NCBI GenBank assembly: GCA_036362985.1
Contig: JAYGXS010000010.1
Coordinates: forward strand, 6,964,396 to 7,028,395
DNA from: Ligula intestinalis
Lineage: Eukaryota > Platyhelminthes > Cestoda > Diphyllobothriidea > Diphyllobothriidae
Length of the DNA: 64,000 bases
Direction of reading: 5' to 3'
The position numbers were made by a program, and so were the translations under genes. The notes under the pieces are model-generated. The model had not been told where the DNA came from. It did not search any database and saw nothing but the letters and a program-made list of their open reading frames with translations. Each line of letters opens with the position of its first letter. Within the stretch, counting starts at the first letter, position 1. Below, in pieces: positions 47,837-58,559 of the stretch.

Positions 47837-48046
47837 GACAGATGTAGCGCAGGTCATCAGCCCTGTGGGTGCGACAGATGTTGCGCAGGTCATCGGCCCT
47901 GTGGGTACGACAGATGCAGCGCAAGTCGTCGGCCCTGTGGGTGCGACAGATGCAAAGAAATGCATCGACTCTGTGGGTGCGACAGATGCAGCGCAAGTCA
48001 TAGGCCCTGGGGGTGCGACAGATGCAGCGCAAGTCATCGGCCCTGT
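47837..48046. repeat. 36-bp minisatellite, about six units
   Basis: Units of gacagatg-agcgca-gtc-tcggccctgtgggtgc repeat with period 36, so every frame stays open. On the minus strand they encode 12-residue repeats of the form APTGPMTCAASV. One unit is divergent (around 47950-47980). The run touches the 10-N gap at 47827-47836, so the true copy number is unknown. Confidence 0.8.
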
Positions 48047-48139
48047 TTTGGGACATTCGTTGGGCATATTGAAAATTTATTGTCGAATTCTCAGCTTTTG
48101 CCTGTGCTCCTAGTATGTTTACATGTGTATGCAGACTTC

Positions 48140-48550
48140 TCTTGCTCAGGAAATGTCTCAGTACATCGTATGTGAGTGCCAAATCGTTGCGCTTGTTGAT
48201 AGCTTGGGGGGTTTGAGACTTATGACTGAAGCAGCTCGCGGCTCACGCGGTTGTCACCTCTTGCGAGGATTTCGGCTTCGTCGAACTTGAAAATATGGCT
48301 GGGTTCCGTCGAGTGATTTGCAGCCTGGGAAATGGCGTCTTTCTTTCTCACCACCACTGCATGCTTGGCCATCCGTGTCTGGAGTTATCTTCCGGCTTTT
48401 ACGACGTAGTTTCTTTGTATACAACTGTAAAAGATCGGGTTAAATACTACAGCCGTTTCTTGCCATGGAACTGATAGCGAATGAGTTATGGCGTAAGTAA
48501 TTTTTGGCTGAAACTGTGCACCCTTACATACTTTCCCAGATGGAGAGCAG
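48140..48550 (-). mobile_element. PLE remnant: GIY-YIG domain
   Basis: From 48545 down: SVPWQETAVVFNPI, then a decayed core, then a stop, then TRMAKHAVVVRKKDAI, EPSHIFKFDEAEILARGD and NRVSRELLQS before a stop at about 48222. This matches copy A/B wording closely. The half-motifs Gly-Ile-Tyr and Tyr-Val-Gly are lost (the second reads NYVVKAG). The element's 3' part leads towards the minisatellite. Confidence 0.7.
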
Positions 48551-48659
48551 GACGCAAAAGTGTAAAAAATAATGAACAGATTTTTTAACATTTACTTTAC
48601 CTTTGTGAATGCAGGCGCAGGAAAATCCTAGTTGTTCAATCCCACTCGCTTTTTAATTT

Positions 48660-49290
48660 TCTTCTGCAGAAAAATTTACTTTTCGGACAGGTTGAAGCTG
48701 TTGGTACCGGCAGTGGGTAAAAAGTTCGTACTGTCTTCATCACAGTCAGCCCCACCGCAAATGCGAAATGCATCCTACCAGAAACTGTGAGACTGACCTT
48801 CTCCTTCTGATGTCAGTAGTCTTTAGGTATTTGCTTTCCACTTAAAAACAAGTTGTTTACGCAGTGATCCCGCGTATGCATCTGTGGTGCTGGAAGTGCA
48901 TCTGAAGATGCATCGGTATGTGTAATAGGTAAGGAAACATACTTTTAGGAGAAGCTGTAATCCTTAATGTGTAAACAGGTAAATAGGTAGTTGAAGCGAG
49001 AAGCTTTAGGTCTTTAATGGATACAAAACGATTCCAGCGATGTCCAACAGATTACAAGTGAACCATCCCCTCTCAACCGATCCACTGACAAGAACGAATG
49101 AGTTAATCGCACAAGCTTTGTTAAAATTTTCCGTTTGTAGAAGTCCTTGTGAGCGACCAATGCTAAAGCAATTAGTGACCACAGTTTACATATAACCGCC
49201 TTTCACCAGGGAAATGCAAATTTACTTAGCAACCATCCACTGAAATATATGCTCAAGTTAATATACACGCTAGACCAACGGGCAGAGTCT
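48660..49290 (-). repeat. Third copy of the 27.65-29.9 kb repeat (partial, inverted)
   Basis: The complement matches the first half of the unit: aatcgttttgta-c-atta, acctgttt-cctattt, tcacttccagcacca, gcgatcact-c-taaacaacttgtttt, tctggtaggatgcatttcgc, gcttcaacctgtccgaaaag. Confidence 0.55.
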
Positions 49291-49984
49291 CCTTGCAATC
49301 AAAATTAAAGATTTTCACAGACCTCGAGTAATATCCTGAACTTGCACGAGTATTTGTGGACGGAAACGTTTTACGTGTAGAGAGCCGTCAAAATGTTCAA
49401 CTTAAAAACCTGTATGCGAAAGGTTGGCCCGAGACTGTGGGTGGATTAATTCCACTGCTCAGATTTCCATCATCTACAGTAGGTTGTATATGTTATGAGG
49501 AAAAATCCACTTTCATGAAAAGCTGCATTCAGAAGTGTGCAAATATTTGAAGAAGTAGCTGAAGGGAGACGCATCGGCTTCCCAATGACTAAGAACCGAT
49601 TCCAACAACGCTCAACAGTTTAGCAGCTAATAGTTATTCAGCGAAGTGTTAAATGGTAGCAAAGAATGAATGCCTCATCACATAACCAAAGTATCTTACA
49701 CAGCTGATATTTGTTACGCAGTGTGTCTGGTAACCGCGATGGCCAGATCAGTTACTTTATTTGCTGCGCTGCATACCTTAGGTCCTTTTCGAGTCAAAAC
49801 CTATGACCTATTGCTCTGAGTCTCACTAAATAGGCAGTTTGTTTATCTAGGTTATATTTATATGGTACGAATAGAGTGTGATATATTTTTTTGCAGATGG
49901 TAGAGTTCAAAAGAAGAGGTCTCTCAAAACACAAATCAGGTAAGATACTTGTTAGGAGGAGAATAAACTTTACAAAAAGGGGCG
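49291..49984. other. Spacer, nothing recognised
   Basis: No supported feature. Confidence 0.4.
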
Positions 49985-50394
49985 TTTCAACGAGCCGGCA
50001 AAAACGATCAAAACCGCTGCATTCTCAAAACAGTTGAGTTATCATGTGTGCGCGCCGCTGCGAAGCCTTGACTGTCGGCTACCACCAATCAGATGCGGTG
50101 AAACGAACCGATTTGTTTTGAGCGCGCATCAAGCATTGAGTAGACCGTCAGCAGGGGAAAGGATAGTTGCATACGAAGTAAATAATTACGCAGGGATGCA
50201 AGTTTTGGCAGACCGAAAGCAGAATAAATCTCTTGATGCGATACTACTCTCTACATTTGAGGCACTAAATCCATAGCGATAAATATCCGCAGGGTAGGGG
50301 CTGCGCTTTCGTGTGATGGCATCTTCCGACCTGCGCCAGGGAAGCGAATAAAAGTGAATGGGAATTGAGGCAAAGGTTCGCATCCCAGGTATGT
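49985..50394 (-). repeat. Sequence shared with 56020-56385, next to a PLE terminus
   Basis: The complement matches 56020-56385 in order: gcagcccctaccc-g-ggatat, tctgccaaaacttgcatccctgc, ctcaatgcttgat, aaacaaat-g-t-cg---caccatct, gcagcggt-t-gatcgttt. It starts right after the end of the large PLE here, so it is either an adjoining pseudo-LTR part or a preferred insertion target. Confidence 0.55.
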
Positions 50395-53290
50395 GCATAG
50401 ATTGAGAAGAAGCAGGTTCGATCACTGGAATCGGAGTTTTATTTTTCTGAGCTTTCGAACTCTTGCGGGAGTCCATCGTCAGAGATGAAACCGTCAACGA
50501 AAGCAGGCAACATATATAGAGGAAGGGGGGCCAAGTAACCGTCAACGAAAGAAGTCAAAATTAACAGGGGTAGGGGGGGGGGTTAATGAAGCGTCAAAGA
50601 AAGCAAGCAAAATGTTTACAGGGGAAAGGGGCCAATTAACCACTAAAGAAAGCAACCAACATATAAAGGGAAGGGGGTAATTAACTGTTAACGAGGGAAA
50701 GCAAAATGTGTAGGGGGAGGGATCAATTATCCGTCATAGGGGCGGAGGGGAAGGAAGCAGGGACAGGACCACCAGTGCCATAAGTCCGGAGATACCCGCG
50801 CAGGGCCATATATGAAGGCGCCAGCTCGATGCATCGGTTAACTGAGTTATCATCCGACGCCCAGGCTTCAATAAGTTCTCGGCCTCTTTTGCTGCTTGCG
50901 TGGGCAATTATCTTAGCAGCTGCGAAGTTGAACTCGTGATCCGCTCCGTAGGTGTGGGCGGCCACTTGCAAAGATTCATCTCCCCGTCGAACAGCCGCCT
51001 TGTGTTCCTGTATGCGCTAACTTAGCATGTGTCCAGTTTGTCCCGTGTAGTTAACAGGGCAGTTTAGACACGATATGCTCACTGGGATTTAGCCGATCTT
51101 TGATCCTCATGACCCGGCTGCGCATTCTAGCCTTGGGACGATGGCAATTCCAACGCCTAGTCCTGCGGCAATACGCTCAGTCGCTTCCGAGGTGGGAGGT
51201 GGTTCTGTGTGGCTCCTCGGAGGGCGGGGCCATAGGCATCGGTTTATGAAGACTTTAGGATAGCCGTTCTGCATAAACTTTGCGCGCAGATGTCAAGCCT
51301 CACGTGATTTTTCTTCCGGGTTGCTGCAGTGTGTCTGGATTCTTTTGAACAGCGTTCTCACACAGCTTCGTTTGTAAGCCATCGGCTGATTGCTGTGAAA
51401 ACCGAGAAGCTGTTTGGTGTTCGTCGCCTTTCTGTAGACCCCCGTTTCTATTGTGCCGTCGGGAGTTTGCGTGACAAGCACGTCGACGAAGGGTAGCTGC
51501 TGATCCTTTTCTTCTTCCCGTGTGAATTTTATATCTAGGAAGATCGAGTTGAGGAGATCATGGAAGCTCTGCAGCGTGTTCTTTTTGACGATGACGAACG
51601 TATCGTCAACGTAACGGCGCCAAAAGATTTGGGGCTGTTGGGAGAAGGCAATCTTCTCCGGCTCCATCAGGACCAATTCTGCGATTAGACCGGAAATTGG
51701 AGAGCCCATCGGAGTTCTCTTGATTTGTTTATAAGTTGTTCCAGCAAGGGTGAAGTAGGTCTTTCGACAAAATTTGAAGAGTCTCACGAGTTTTTGGATT
51801 TTAAGTGGACTCTGGGTTTCGTCGTAACGCTCCTCAAGTCTCCTGCGCAAGACATTTCGTGCCAAACCCGGTGTAATGGATGTGAATAGTGATGTCACGA
51901 CAAAGGGAACCATCACTTCGTCTGCTTCAATCCTCTGACCATGGAGATCTGTCAGGAATTTGGAGGCTGAACAGACCGAGGCAGCAAAGTTTTCTTGGAG
52001 GAATTTTTATTTCGAGTACATCCAGTTAGCCAAATTATAAGTGGGGCTGCGTCTTAGGGCAACGATTGGCCGCAAAGGAACGTTCGGTTTATGGATCTTT
52101 AGCAGACCATAGAAGCGAGCCAGGGCAGTATCTGTTGGTTTCATCAGACGCCGTTCGTTCTTTGTGATCACATTCTGGTGTTTAAATTCTCTAAGGACTT
52201 TGTTCAACTGATTTGATACTGCTTTTGCTTCTGACTTCTCTGCCTGTCTGTAGACTTGTCGGTCATCGAGCAGGGCCTTGGTTTTCTCAGCATAGTCTTC
52301 GCGGTTCATGACGACCGTTGATCGTCCCTTATCTGCGGGCAGTATGATAATACGGTTATCCGTTTACAGTTCTTTAATAGCTTTCGCCTCATTCTTCGAC
52401 AAACATTGGGCTAGTCGGTGTGTCATCAGTAGGGAGGTGATCCGTTGTCAAACGGAAAGCTTCTCATCTTCTGTTGTTTCGGTCCTCACAAGCATGGCTT
52501 CTACGGCTGCAACGAAGTTGACAGGGTCGGCATCGGTGGTGTTAAAACATGCTTCATGCTGGAGCACTCGTAGGTGCCCTTCCGTTAGCTGCTTGGAGGA
52601 GAGGTTATGCACCAAGTTTGAGCTTCCTGTGTCGGATGGTTGTAGTTTATTCATCTTCCGATCCAAGACAGCTCGTTTCTTGGCTTGTCTGAGATGCGCC
52701 AACGCGGCGATTGTTTGAGCAAGGTCTTCAGTGATTGGATCACCAAGAACGCAGGCGCATTCTCTTCTGTTTTGCTCAATCACAGCTTTGTATTTGCGTA
52801 AACGGTGGTGGCAATCATCGATTAAAGCTCTCGTCATCTGTCTTGTAAATATCTTCGCAATTTCTCGACCCATGCGTTTGGCAGCTGTTGATTAGGAAAA
52901 AAGGATTTGATTGTAGAAGATTGAACACGTGGGATCGGGCGCAGGTGGCTGGCGCGACCAAAGACACACCTGCACATGCAATCACGGCTTCGCAGTTTCG
53001 GCGTTTTTTGTTGTACAGCGATCCGAATAACGCCCCCCCCCCTACCTGCGCATCTTCCACACGGCTCGTTTAGGGGAACACACCTGTGGTTGGGTAGTCG
53101 CGGCTGTCCAAGTGCCACTTCAATACGCCGCTTCTCCCTACGCGTGTCAGCCTGCCTCCGGATATGGAAGCGCTCCCTGCCCACCTACCTGCCGTAGCCG
53201 GATAGGATCCCCGTTTTGGTCTAGCACACCTTGCATGCCGCCCGTTTATGGGGCAAACACGAACATACATATGCGCTTACAAATATGAAA
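50395..53290 (-). mobile_element. Near full-length Penelope-like retroelement, inactivated
   Basis: About 2.9 kb. The 5' leader is 53290-52874, the coding region 52873-50723 (about 717 codons), the 3' part 50722-50395. In order: an N-terminal helical region (VHNLSSKQLTEGHLRVLQHE); RT fingers (ILPADKGRSTVVMN, then ARFYGLLKIHKP and LRPIVAL); motif A region (VMVPFVVTSLFTS, the catalytic Asp is Val); motif B (TPMGSPISGLIAE); intact motif C (RRYVDDTFVIV); thumb (YRKATNTKQLLGFHSNQP); GIY-YIG (NCPVNYTGQTG, then RIQEHKAAVRRGD); and a C-terminal block (KRGRELIEAW). In-frame stops fall at 52448, 52364, 52007, 51293 and 51017. Around 51130-51065 the true reading is in another frame and the Gly-Ile-Tyr part is deleted. 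It is non-functional. Confidence 0.88.
50440..50485 (-). ncRNA. Hammerhead-like core at the large PLE's 3' end
   Basis: On the minus strand: CTGACGA (50476-50482), TG, hairpin GGACTC / GAGTTC (6 pairs with one G-U), GAAA (50453-50456), then GCTCAG and AAAAATAAAAC. The middle base of the first box (CTGACGA) differs from the consensus CTGATGA. The two flanking boxes pair less well here than in copy B, which argues for a core rather than a plain hairpin. Confidence 0.45.
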
Positions 53291-53389
53291 GGTGTGTCCA
53301 TGTAGTCGCGGCCGCCCAAGCGCAACTTGAACACTCCCCAACCCTGTCTAAAATAAACGATACGCCACCAAGCACGACACATTTTGGGT

Positions 53390-53790
53390 GATGACACGTG
53401 TACCAATCCGAGCATGCTCAAAGCAGCTATGCAATCTTAATGTAACAGCTGTCACCAGTTTCCCCCTTACACTCTCTTTATCTCAAACACGACTGGACGC
53501 AGTGAACACTAACGCATCCCTATGCACAGATCGCAGCAGAAAGAAGAGCGTTCACCGGGACAGGGTTAATTAAAGCCTGACGTTTTGGGAACGTTTCTCG
53601 TGTACCAATATTCAGAGGATGACCACTCTGGCTCATGTTTCTCGTATTTATGTCTCTCTTTCTTCCGCTCGCATTTTCTACCAATCATGGGTGAGTCATT
53701 GCGTGTTTCTTTTAGCTTGCGCTCAGCCTCCTCGGTGGCCGTGTCTATGACCATGACGCGTGTGTTGGTGTCATCCTAATGCGCGTTCGC
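53390..53790 (-). mobile_element. PLE terminus (third subfamily), minus copy
   Basis: The complement aligns with 54120-54480: gacaccaacacac-cg, a GGTACACGAGA-AC hairpin region, ACGTCAGGCTTTAATTAA, ctgtcccggtgaac, tctgctgc-atctg-gcata, and actgcgtccag-cgtg. The two copies point away from each other. Frames of 60-64 codons over it are shadows. Confidence 0.55.
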
Positions 53791-54119
53791 TTCGTCCGAC
53801 ACCATCGCGCTTCGACTTTTTACCGGCATGCAAATGTTAGCTGCTGTGTTTGTTGATGGCCCCGGTTGTTCCGCGTCATGCCTTGTCCTTCATAAGAAGT
53901 CTTTTAAACAACACAGGGGATCGGTAAATGTATGTGGTGGCTGACTGAGCATTCGGTTGACATATAGGCTTCTTTAATCTGCCGTTAGTCAGCGTACAAG
54001 TCGTTCTCCATTTCGGCAGCATGAGTTGCTACCTCCAACCTTGGGAAAAACCTTCTTACTGCTAGCTAATGCTTATGCATTCGCGTTTTTAGTTGCCGGT
54101 GGGTGTCTCGAACATAATT

Positions 54120-54610
54120 GTACGTCTCTTAGCTGCACTGAGGTCAGTTGACGAGCTCTGACGACACCAACACACACGCCACGTTGATAGACAGGGTTAA
54201 CGGCGAGGCGAAAGAAAAAAAGACACGGTGGTTGGTTGAAAACACACATGGAAGAATTAGCGGCATAAAGACAAGGACCATTAGCCAGCGTATCCATTCT
54301 CTTAAGATGGGTATACGAGACAACTACCCGAAATGTGAGGCTTATAATAAACTCCTTTTGGTATACGATGTTCTTCCTGCTGCCATCTGCGCATACTGCT
54401 GACTGCGTCCAGAAGTGCGTGAAAGAAGGAGACAGTGAGTGAAACAGGGGTGACAGCTTTTATAGAGGGATTGCAGAGCCGTTTAGATTTTGCTTCAATT
54501 GGTTCATGCGGCGTTACTCGACAAGTGTAGAGCTTGGTCACGTGTCCCATATCAGATGGGGGTGAAGCAAGGGGACTGTTCAAGTTGCGCTTGACAACCG
54601 TGACTAACTA
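54120..54610 (+). mobile_element. PLE terminus (third subfamily), plus copy
   Basis: Partner of 53390-53790. The terminal motif is visible at 54301-54345: CTTAAGATGGGTA, spacer, TACCCGAAATGTGAGG, CTTATAATAAACTCC, with a GGGTA / TACCC stem. After 54555 it carries ggggactgttcaagttgcgctt, which also occurs in the leader side of the large PLE (53310-53340, inverted). Confidence 0.55.
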
Positions 54611-54659
54611 AACACACATTAATTGCCAGTACATTCAAACATGCTTGTCTCAGGAAGTA

Positions 54660-54820
54660 ATTGAGAAGAAGACGACTCGATCGCTGGTACAGTACTTTTA
54701 ATCACCTGACGTTGGGAGTTCTGTCATGGATTCATCATCAGAGACATGAGCAGAGAGAGAATAGTAGCAGATGCGGGTATCGTATGCTCAGTAGTTTGCA
54801 ATATTTACAGGAAGCAGGTA
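54660..54820 (-). mobile_element. Inverted PLE terminus on the 5' side of the next copy
   Basis: The complement repeats 55460-55615: ataaatattgcaaac, CTGATGA (54735-54741), a spacer, ACGTCAGGTG (54704-54711 side), ccagcgatcgagtcgtcttcttctc. The GAAA box has changed to CCCA. Confidence 0.65.
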
Positions 54821-55620
54821 TTACTGCAAACACCGTAGCGAGTGATCCCGTAAGTCCAAAACGTATCAAAGGCTGTCGGCCGCCTTCTTACACCAGTTAG
54901 AGCTGGAGATGCACACGGACCGGAGACTATAGTAAGGCGTTAGATAATGAAACCGTAAGATCCACTGCCACTACAAGAAACGTCTAAAATCGTCTTAAAA
55001 AGCATGCGCAGTTGCGGGTAAAGCGACCATGGCAGATAAACTGGCTGACTTCTCAATTCGCATATTGCCGTGAACGTAGCAGCAGTGTTGCGAAATGATG
55101 CCATTTCAGCTAATTTCACGACACCCGGCCACACATTCAAATTTTATGAGGCCCAGATTCTCGCAAGGGGCGAAACGTACCTGAGTCAAGAATTACTTGC
55201 GTCATGGTTCACGGGCTCCTAATCCATAGACAACTGCAACGATTTGCTCAAGCCATATTCGATTCTGAGACGCAAGTTTGCCGAAGCAAGTAGCCACTTG
55301 GGAATGTAAAGGCTACTACGTCAACCTATGCCAACACTGTAAGGCCAGACGCCGAGCGATCATCAAGCCCAAGTGCTGCACAGGTTAGAGCCCGTAGACA
55401 GACCAACAAACTATCCACACACAAGCAGGCAATTAACGCTAATTTTCGCTGCATGTATGCAGTAATAACTGTGTCCTATAAATACTGCAAACTCCTTTTC
55501 ACATATAACCCGTTTCTGTTACCGCTTTCTGCTAATTTCTCTGAGGATAAATCCGCGGCGGATGGTGAAACTTCAGTCAAATAATATATATTCGCACCGA
55601 TCGAGTCGTCTTCTTCACGC
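54821..55620 (+). mobile_element. 5'-truncated PLE, same subfamily as copies A and B
   Basis: Linker onward: attagtaaggcgtta, cactgccactacaagaaacgtct, then a decayed nuclease core (gcgcagttgcgggtaaagcgaccatggcag-taa-ctggc), cttctcaattcgcatattgcc for TRIAE, and tcatggttcacgggctcctaatccat. The non-coding 3' part follows (acgcaagtttgccgaagcaag), then gtgtcctataaatactgcaaac. The terminus at 55541-55615 has CTGAGGA, a hairpin ATCCG / CGGAT, GAAA at 55567-55570, CTTCAG. Frame fully broken. Confidence 0.7.
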
Positions 55621-55624
55621 ACAT

Positions 55625-56012
55625 TTGTGTTTGTAAGTGCGTATGTGTGTTCGTATTTGCCCCGCAAACGGGTCGTCTGCAAGGTGCGCTAGATCAAAAC
55701 GGGGACCATATCCGGCTGCGAGCGTTACACAGGCAATTGGCGCTCCCATATCCGGGGGCAGGCTGGGACACGTAGGAAGAAGCGGTGTGTTGAAATGGCG
55801 CTTAACAGCCGCGAATACCCGACCACAGGTGTGTGCCCCTTAACGAGCAGCGTAGAAGATGCGCGTGTAGGGTGGAAGTTATTCAGGTTGCACTCCTATA
55901 AGAAATGCCCAAAAACGTGTAGGTTTTCTTTGGTCGCATCAGCCACCTGCGCCCCAGTACACCTGCCGTTTTCTACAATCAAATCAATCCTCTTAGCCAA
56001 AAGCTACTAAAC
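55625..56012 (+). mobile_element. PLE 5' leader fragment
   Basis: Aligns with the complement of 53275-52890, the leader of the large PLE: gttcgt-tttgccccg-aaacgg, tgcaaggtg-gct, caaaacgggga-c-tatccggct, agaagcgg-gt-ttgaa-tggc, cgcga-tacccgaccacaggtgtg, and tttggtcgc-ccagccacctgcgccc. It ends near the start of the coding region and then switches to the sequence shared with 49985-50394. Confidence 0.65.
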
Positions 56013-56019
56013 GCGTTCA

Positions 56020-56570
56020 ATTTTATTTTGCCCTTCACGTGCAGGGTAGAAGTTATAATCACACATATGCCCAGCCCCTACCCCGTGGATATTAACAGCC
56101 ATGGACTAGGCCTCTCGAATAAAGGAAGAAGTTTAAAATCGGGAGAATCCTTCTGCGTTTGCTCTGCCAAAACTTGCATCCCTGCCTTATCATCTACTGC
56201 CTGTGTTTTCGGCCTTTCCAGTGCTTAAAGTCATCTCAATGCTTGATATGACCTCGAAACAAATTGATACGCACCATCTAATTCGATGGCCAGCAGCCAG
56301 CAGTGCAAACATTCCGCAGTTAAGGCCTTGCAGCAGCGGGCACGCATAAAAACTCAAATGGGTTGAAAATTCAGCGGTTTCGATCGTTTGGCAGTGGCTT
56401 ATGAAATGCTTCTTTCGCACTGTAAACAGTTCTTTCTACCAAGAGATACGCAAGCACCACAAAGACCCAGAGTGCTCTTCATTGAAGATGATAAGACGAG
56501 ACAATTACCCAAAACTCGGGCTTATAGTAAACCTCTCCCGGTGAACACTGCTCTATCTTCCGATTTACCA
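56020..56570 (+). repeat. Copy of 49985-50394, then a degraded PLE-type terminus
   Basis: 56020-56385 matches the flank of the large PLE. At 56482-56530 follows TTGAAGATG, ATTACCCAAAACTCGGGC, TTATAGTAAACC, a decayed version of the motif at 54301-54345. Confidence 0.5.
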
Positions 56571-57955
56571 CCTGGGAATCAAATTTTCAGCAATTTTAAA
56601 TGTAACAGCATCAACCACACTTTGGGGCAACTTCTGTCGCAACCCATGTTCGCACGATATTTTTCTCATTTGATTTATCGTTTGCATGAGTGTCTTCCTC
56701 AGTGTTTGACGCTAGGAGTACCGTGGCCTAAAAACTAAAGCATTCAGGACATCTCACTGTGACAATTAATCATATGTTCACGTTTTGGGCCCAGGGTTCC
56801 ACTACAAACGGAAAGGGGCGCACTGCAGGGCAATGAATCTCACCATTACCTACGAAGAGTGCTCCGAGCACTCGCCAGCTGTCCAGTGCCTTATTAGGGC
56901 ATTTGAATTTAGGGTGGCGACGAGCAGCTATAAGGTGTAACAGAACAAGACCCCAAAGACCCAGTGCCACAGAAAGGCATATCTAACTCTACTTGTTCAT
57001 TAACGTTCACGAAACGCTAACGGAACTCACCTTTCTCGCTATGCCTTGGGGTCCCTCGAGCCCCCTGGGGAGCTGAATGGCTGCTTACTGTCTAGACAGC
57101 ATTGCCGTCAAAGATAAAGGAAACAAGCATGACCAATTCTGGCTCATAAACTGTCATCGGTCACTCATTGATGAATATTCACCGAACACTAACAGATCCC
57201 ACTCATTCCAGTCTCCTTTGCCTCAACATATAAAGTCACGTCTGTTGCAGATGCAAGCAACACAACTGCATCTTAAATGAAATGGAAAATTCCTCTGGAC
57301 ATGACGCAGGCAGTGTAGCATTTAAAGATTTGACACATCAAATAGCGACATATTCACCGGGGCAAAGTCTCAGTTTTACGTTTGCTGGTACCGGAATCCT
57401 CGCGAACAATGAGTACCAAACAATACATTTGATGCGATGTTTCGTAAATCAAAATTCAGGGAGGCAGCTAAAACTCCACCTAGCCCAGTGATACCTCTTG
57501 ATGATTAATCTCGGGGTGCATGAGGGCACATGAGCCGAATCTGGCTGGGACCAATCTTTAAAGGCACCAATATTGGGCATTAATTTCTGCCGCCCGGATA
57601 AGTAAACACCCTCCATATACGGTGCCAAGACTCCGTGTCAGTTGGCGGTCGGCTCCGCTACCACAGACACTTCTTTTTTTCCTCATCTGCCAATCTACTT
57701 CAGACGCGCCTGCTCGATCACTATGAAAGGAGTACCCAGTATCCATCGAGCGCTCACGTTTGGATTGCAGCCATGCGACTTTTGACCCAAGCCTCCTGAA
57801 AGTTCGAATCCAATCAGTGTTCACCATTTTGCTGATTGGTTTCATGTGACAAAGTATATGCCCTGGGGTCCTGTAATGCCAAATGCCGGCACACCACAAC
57901 TGTTGTAACGGTGGCCCATGGCTGCATTATTCACCGCCTAAATACGTTATGCCCT
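56571..57955. other. Spacer, unclassified
   Basis: GC is near average. Frames at 57077-57280, 57282-57491 and (minus) 57558-57899 are open but have no splice or family support. Probably unidentified repeat sequence. Confidence 0.35.
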
Positions 57956-57959
57956 GTGC

Positions 57960-58305
57960 AAATCTCCGAAGAAAGAACATGACAAGAAGTAACCTAACGT
58001 AGAACTCTTCGAGGAACCTAGTACAGCAGACTTTAAAGCAAGCAAACGCGTATGTATTAGGTTGGACCGTTTAGGCTGTGGACACAAGTAAGACACGACT
58101 TCATTGGCAGGGCGAGTCATGCAGCTGGCTTGTTAGTTTTGCGCCGCTTGTAGCTGGGTTCGGCGTCAAACAATGCACTTTGTGTGTGTGTGGGCGAACC
58201 GGTTGTGCGCGTAATCACATGCACTCTGCGAAGGTGGACCTGTGGTCTTGCGTGAACAAGCCTCGTTATGGCGGCGTTCACATTGAGTTAAGCTGGGCCC
58301 TAACA
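57960..58305 (-). repeat. Dispersed repeat R2, copy 3 (inverted)
   Basis: The complement matches 45250-45620: gttagggc, ttaactcaa-gtg-acgccgcc, taacgaggc-tt, cacacacacaaagtgcattgt, and catacgcgtttgcttgctttaaag. The plus-strand 107-codon frame over it is a shadow. Confidence 0.6.
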
Positions 58306-58555
58306 GCAACGATAACTGGTTTAAGGATGGTGCAAGTAATACCTCTTATATTGAAGCTCTTTCAGACAGTAAACGCTGTACAATATTTTAGCCGTCAATG
58401 AATTTTGCTTTGCTAAGCCTGTTGTCGACACTGGTTACCCCGACATGACCTAATCACTGAAATACCCAAAAGTGTTGGGCAACACCTTCACAAAATTCTG
58501 AGGCGAATTCATTGTCTTGCCTTGCCTACGTCGTTCATCACAACAGCGAATCGGG
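58306..58555. other. Spacer before the LINE
   Basis: Nothing recognised. Confidence 0.35.
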
Positions 58556-58559
58556 AAAC

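Noticed and set aside
47865..48113. Plus-strand repeat ORFs over the minisatellite
   Set aside because: A 36-bp period keeps all frames open by chance, so openness is not evidence of coding.
51017..52450. Alternative genetic code as explanation for in-frame stops in the large PLE
   Set aside because: TGA, TAA and TAG all occur, another catalytic residue is lost and part of the nuclease is deleted; simple decay explains it.
52308..52718. 136-codon plus-strand ORF
   Set aside because: Antisense shadow of the large minus-strand PLE coding region.
37420..56570. CRISPR array, prophage or bacterial operon
   Set aside because: Repeats are irregular and element-derived; the coding content is eukaryotic retroelement.
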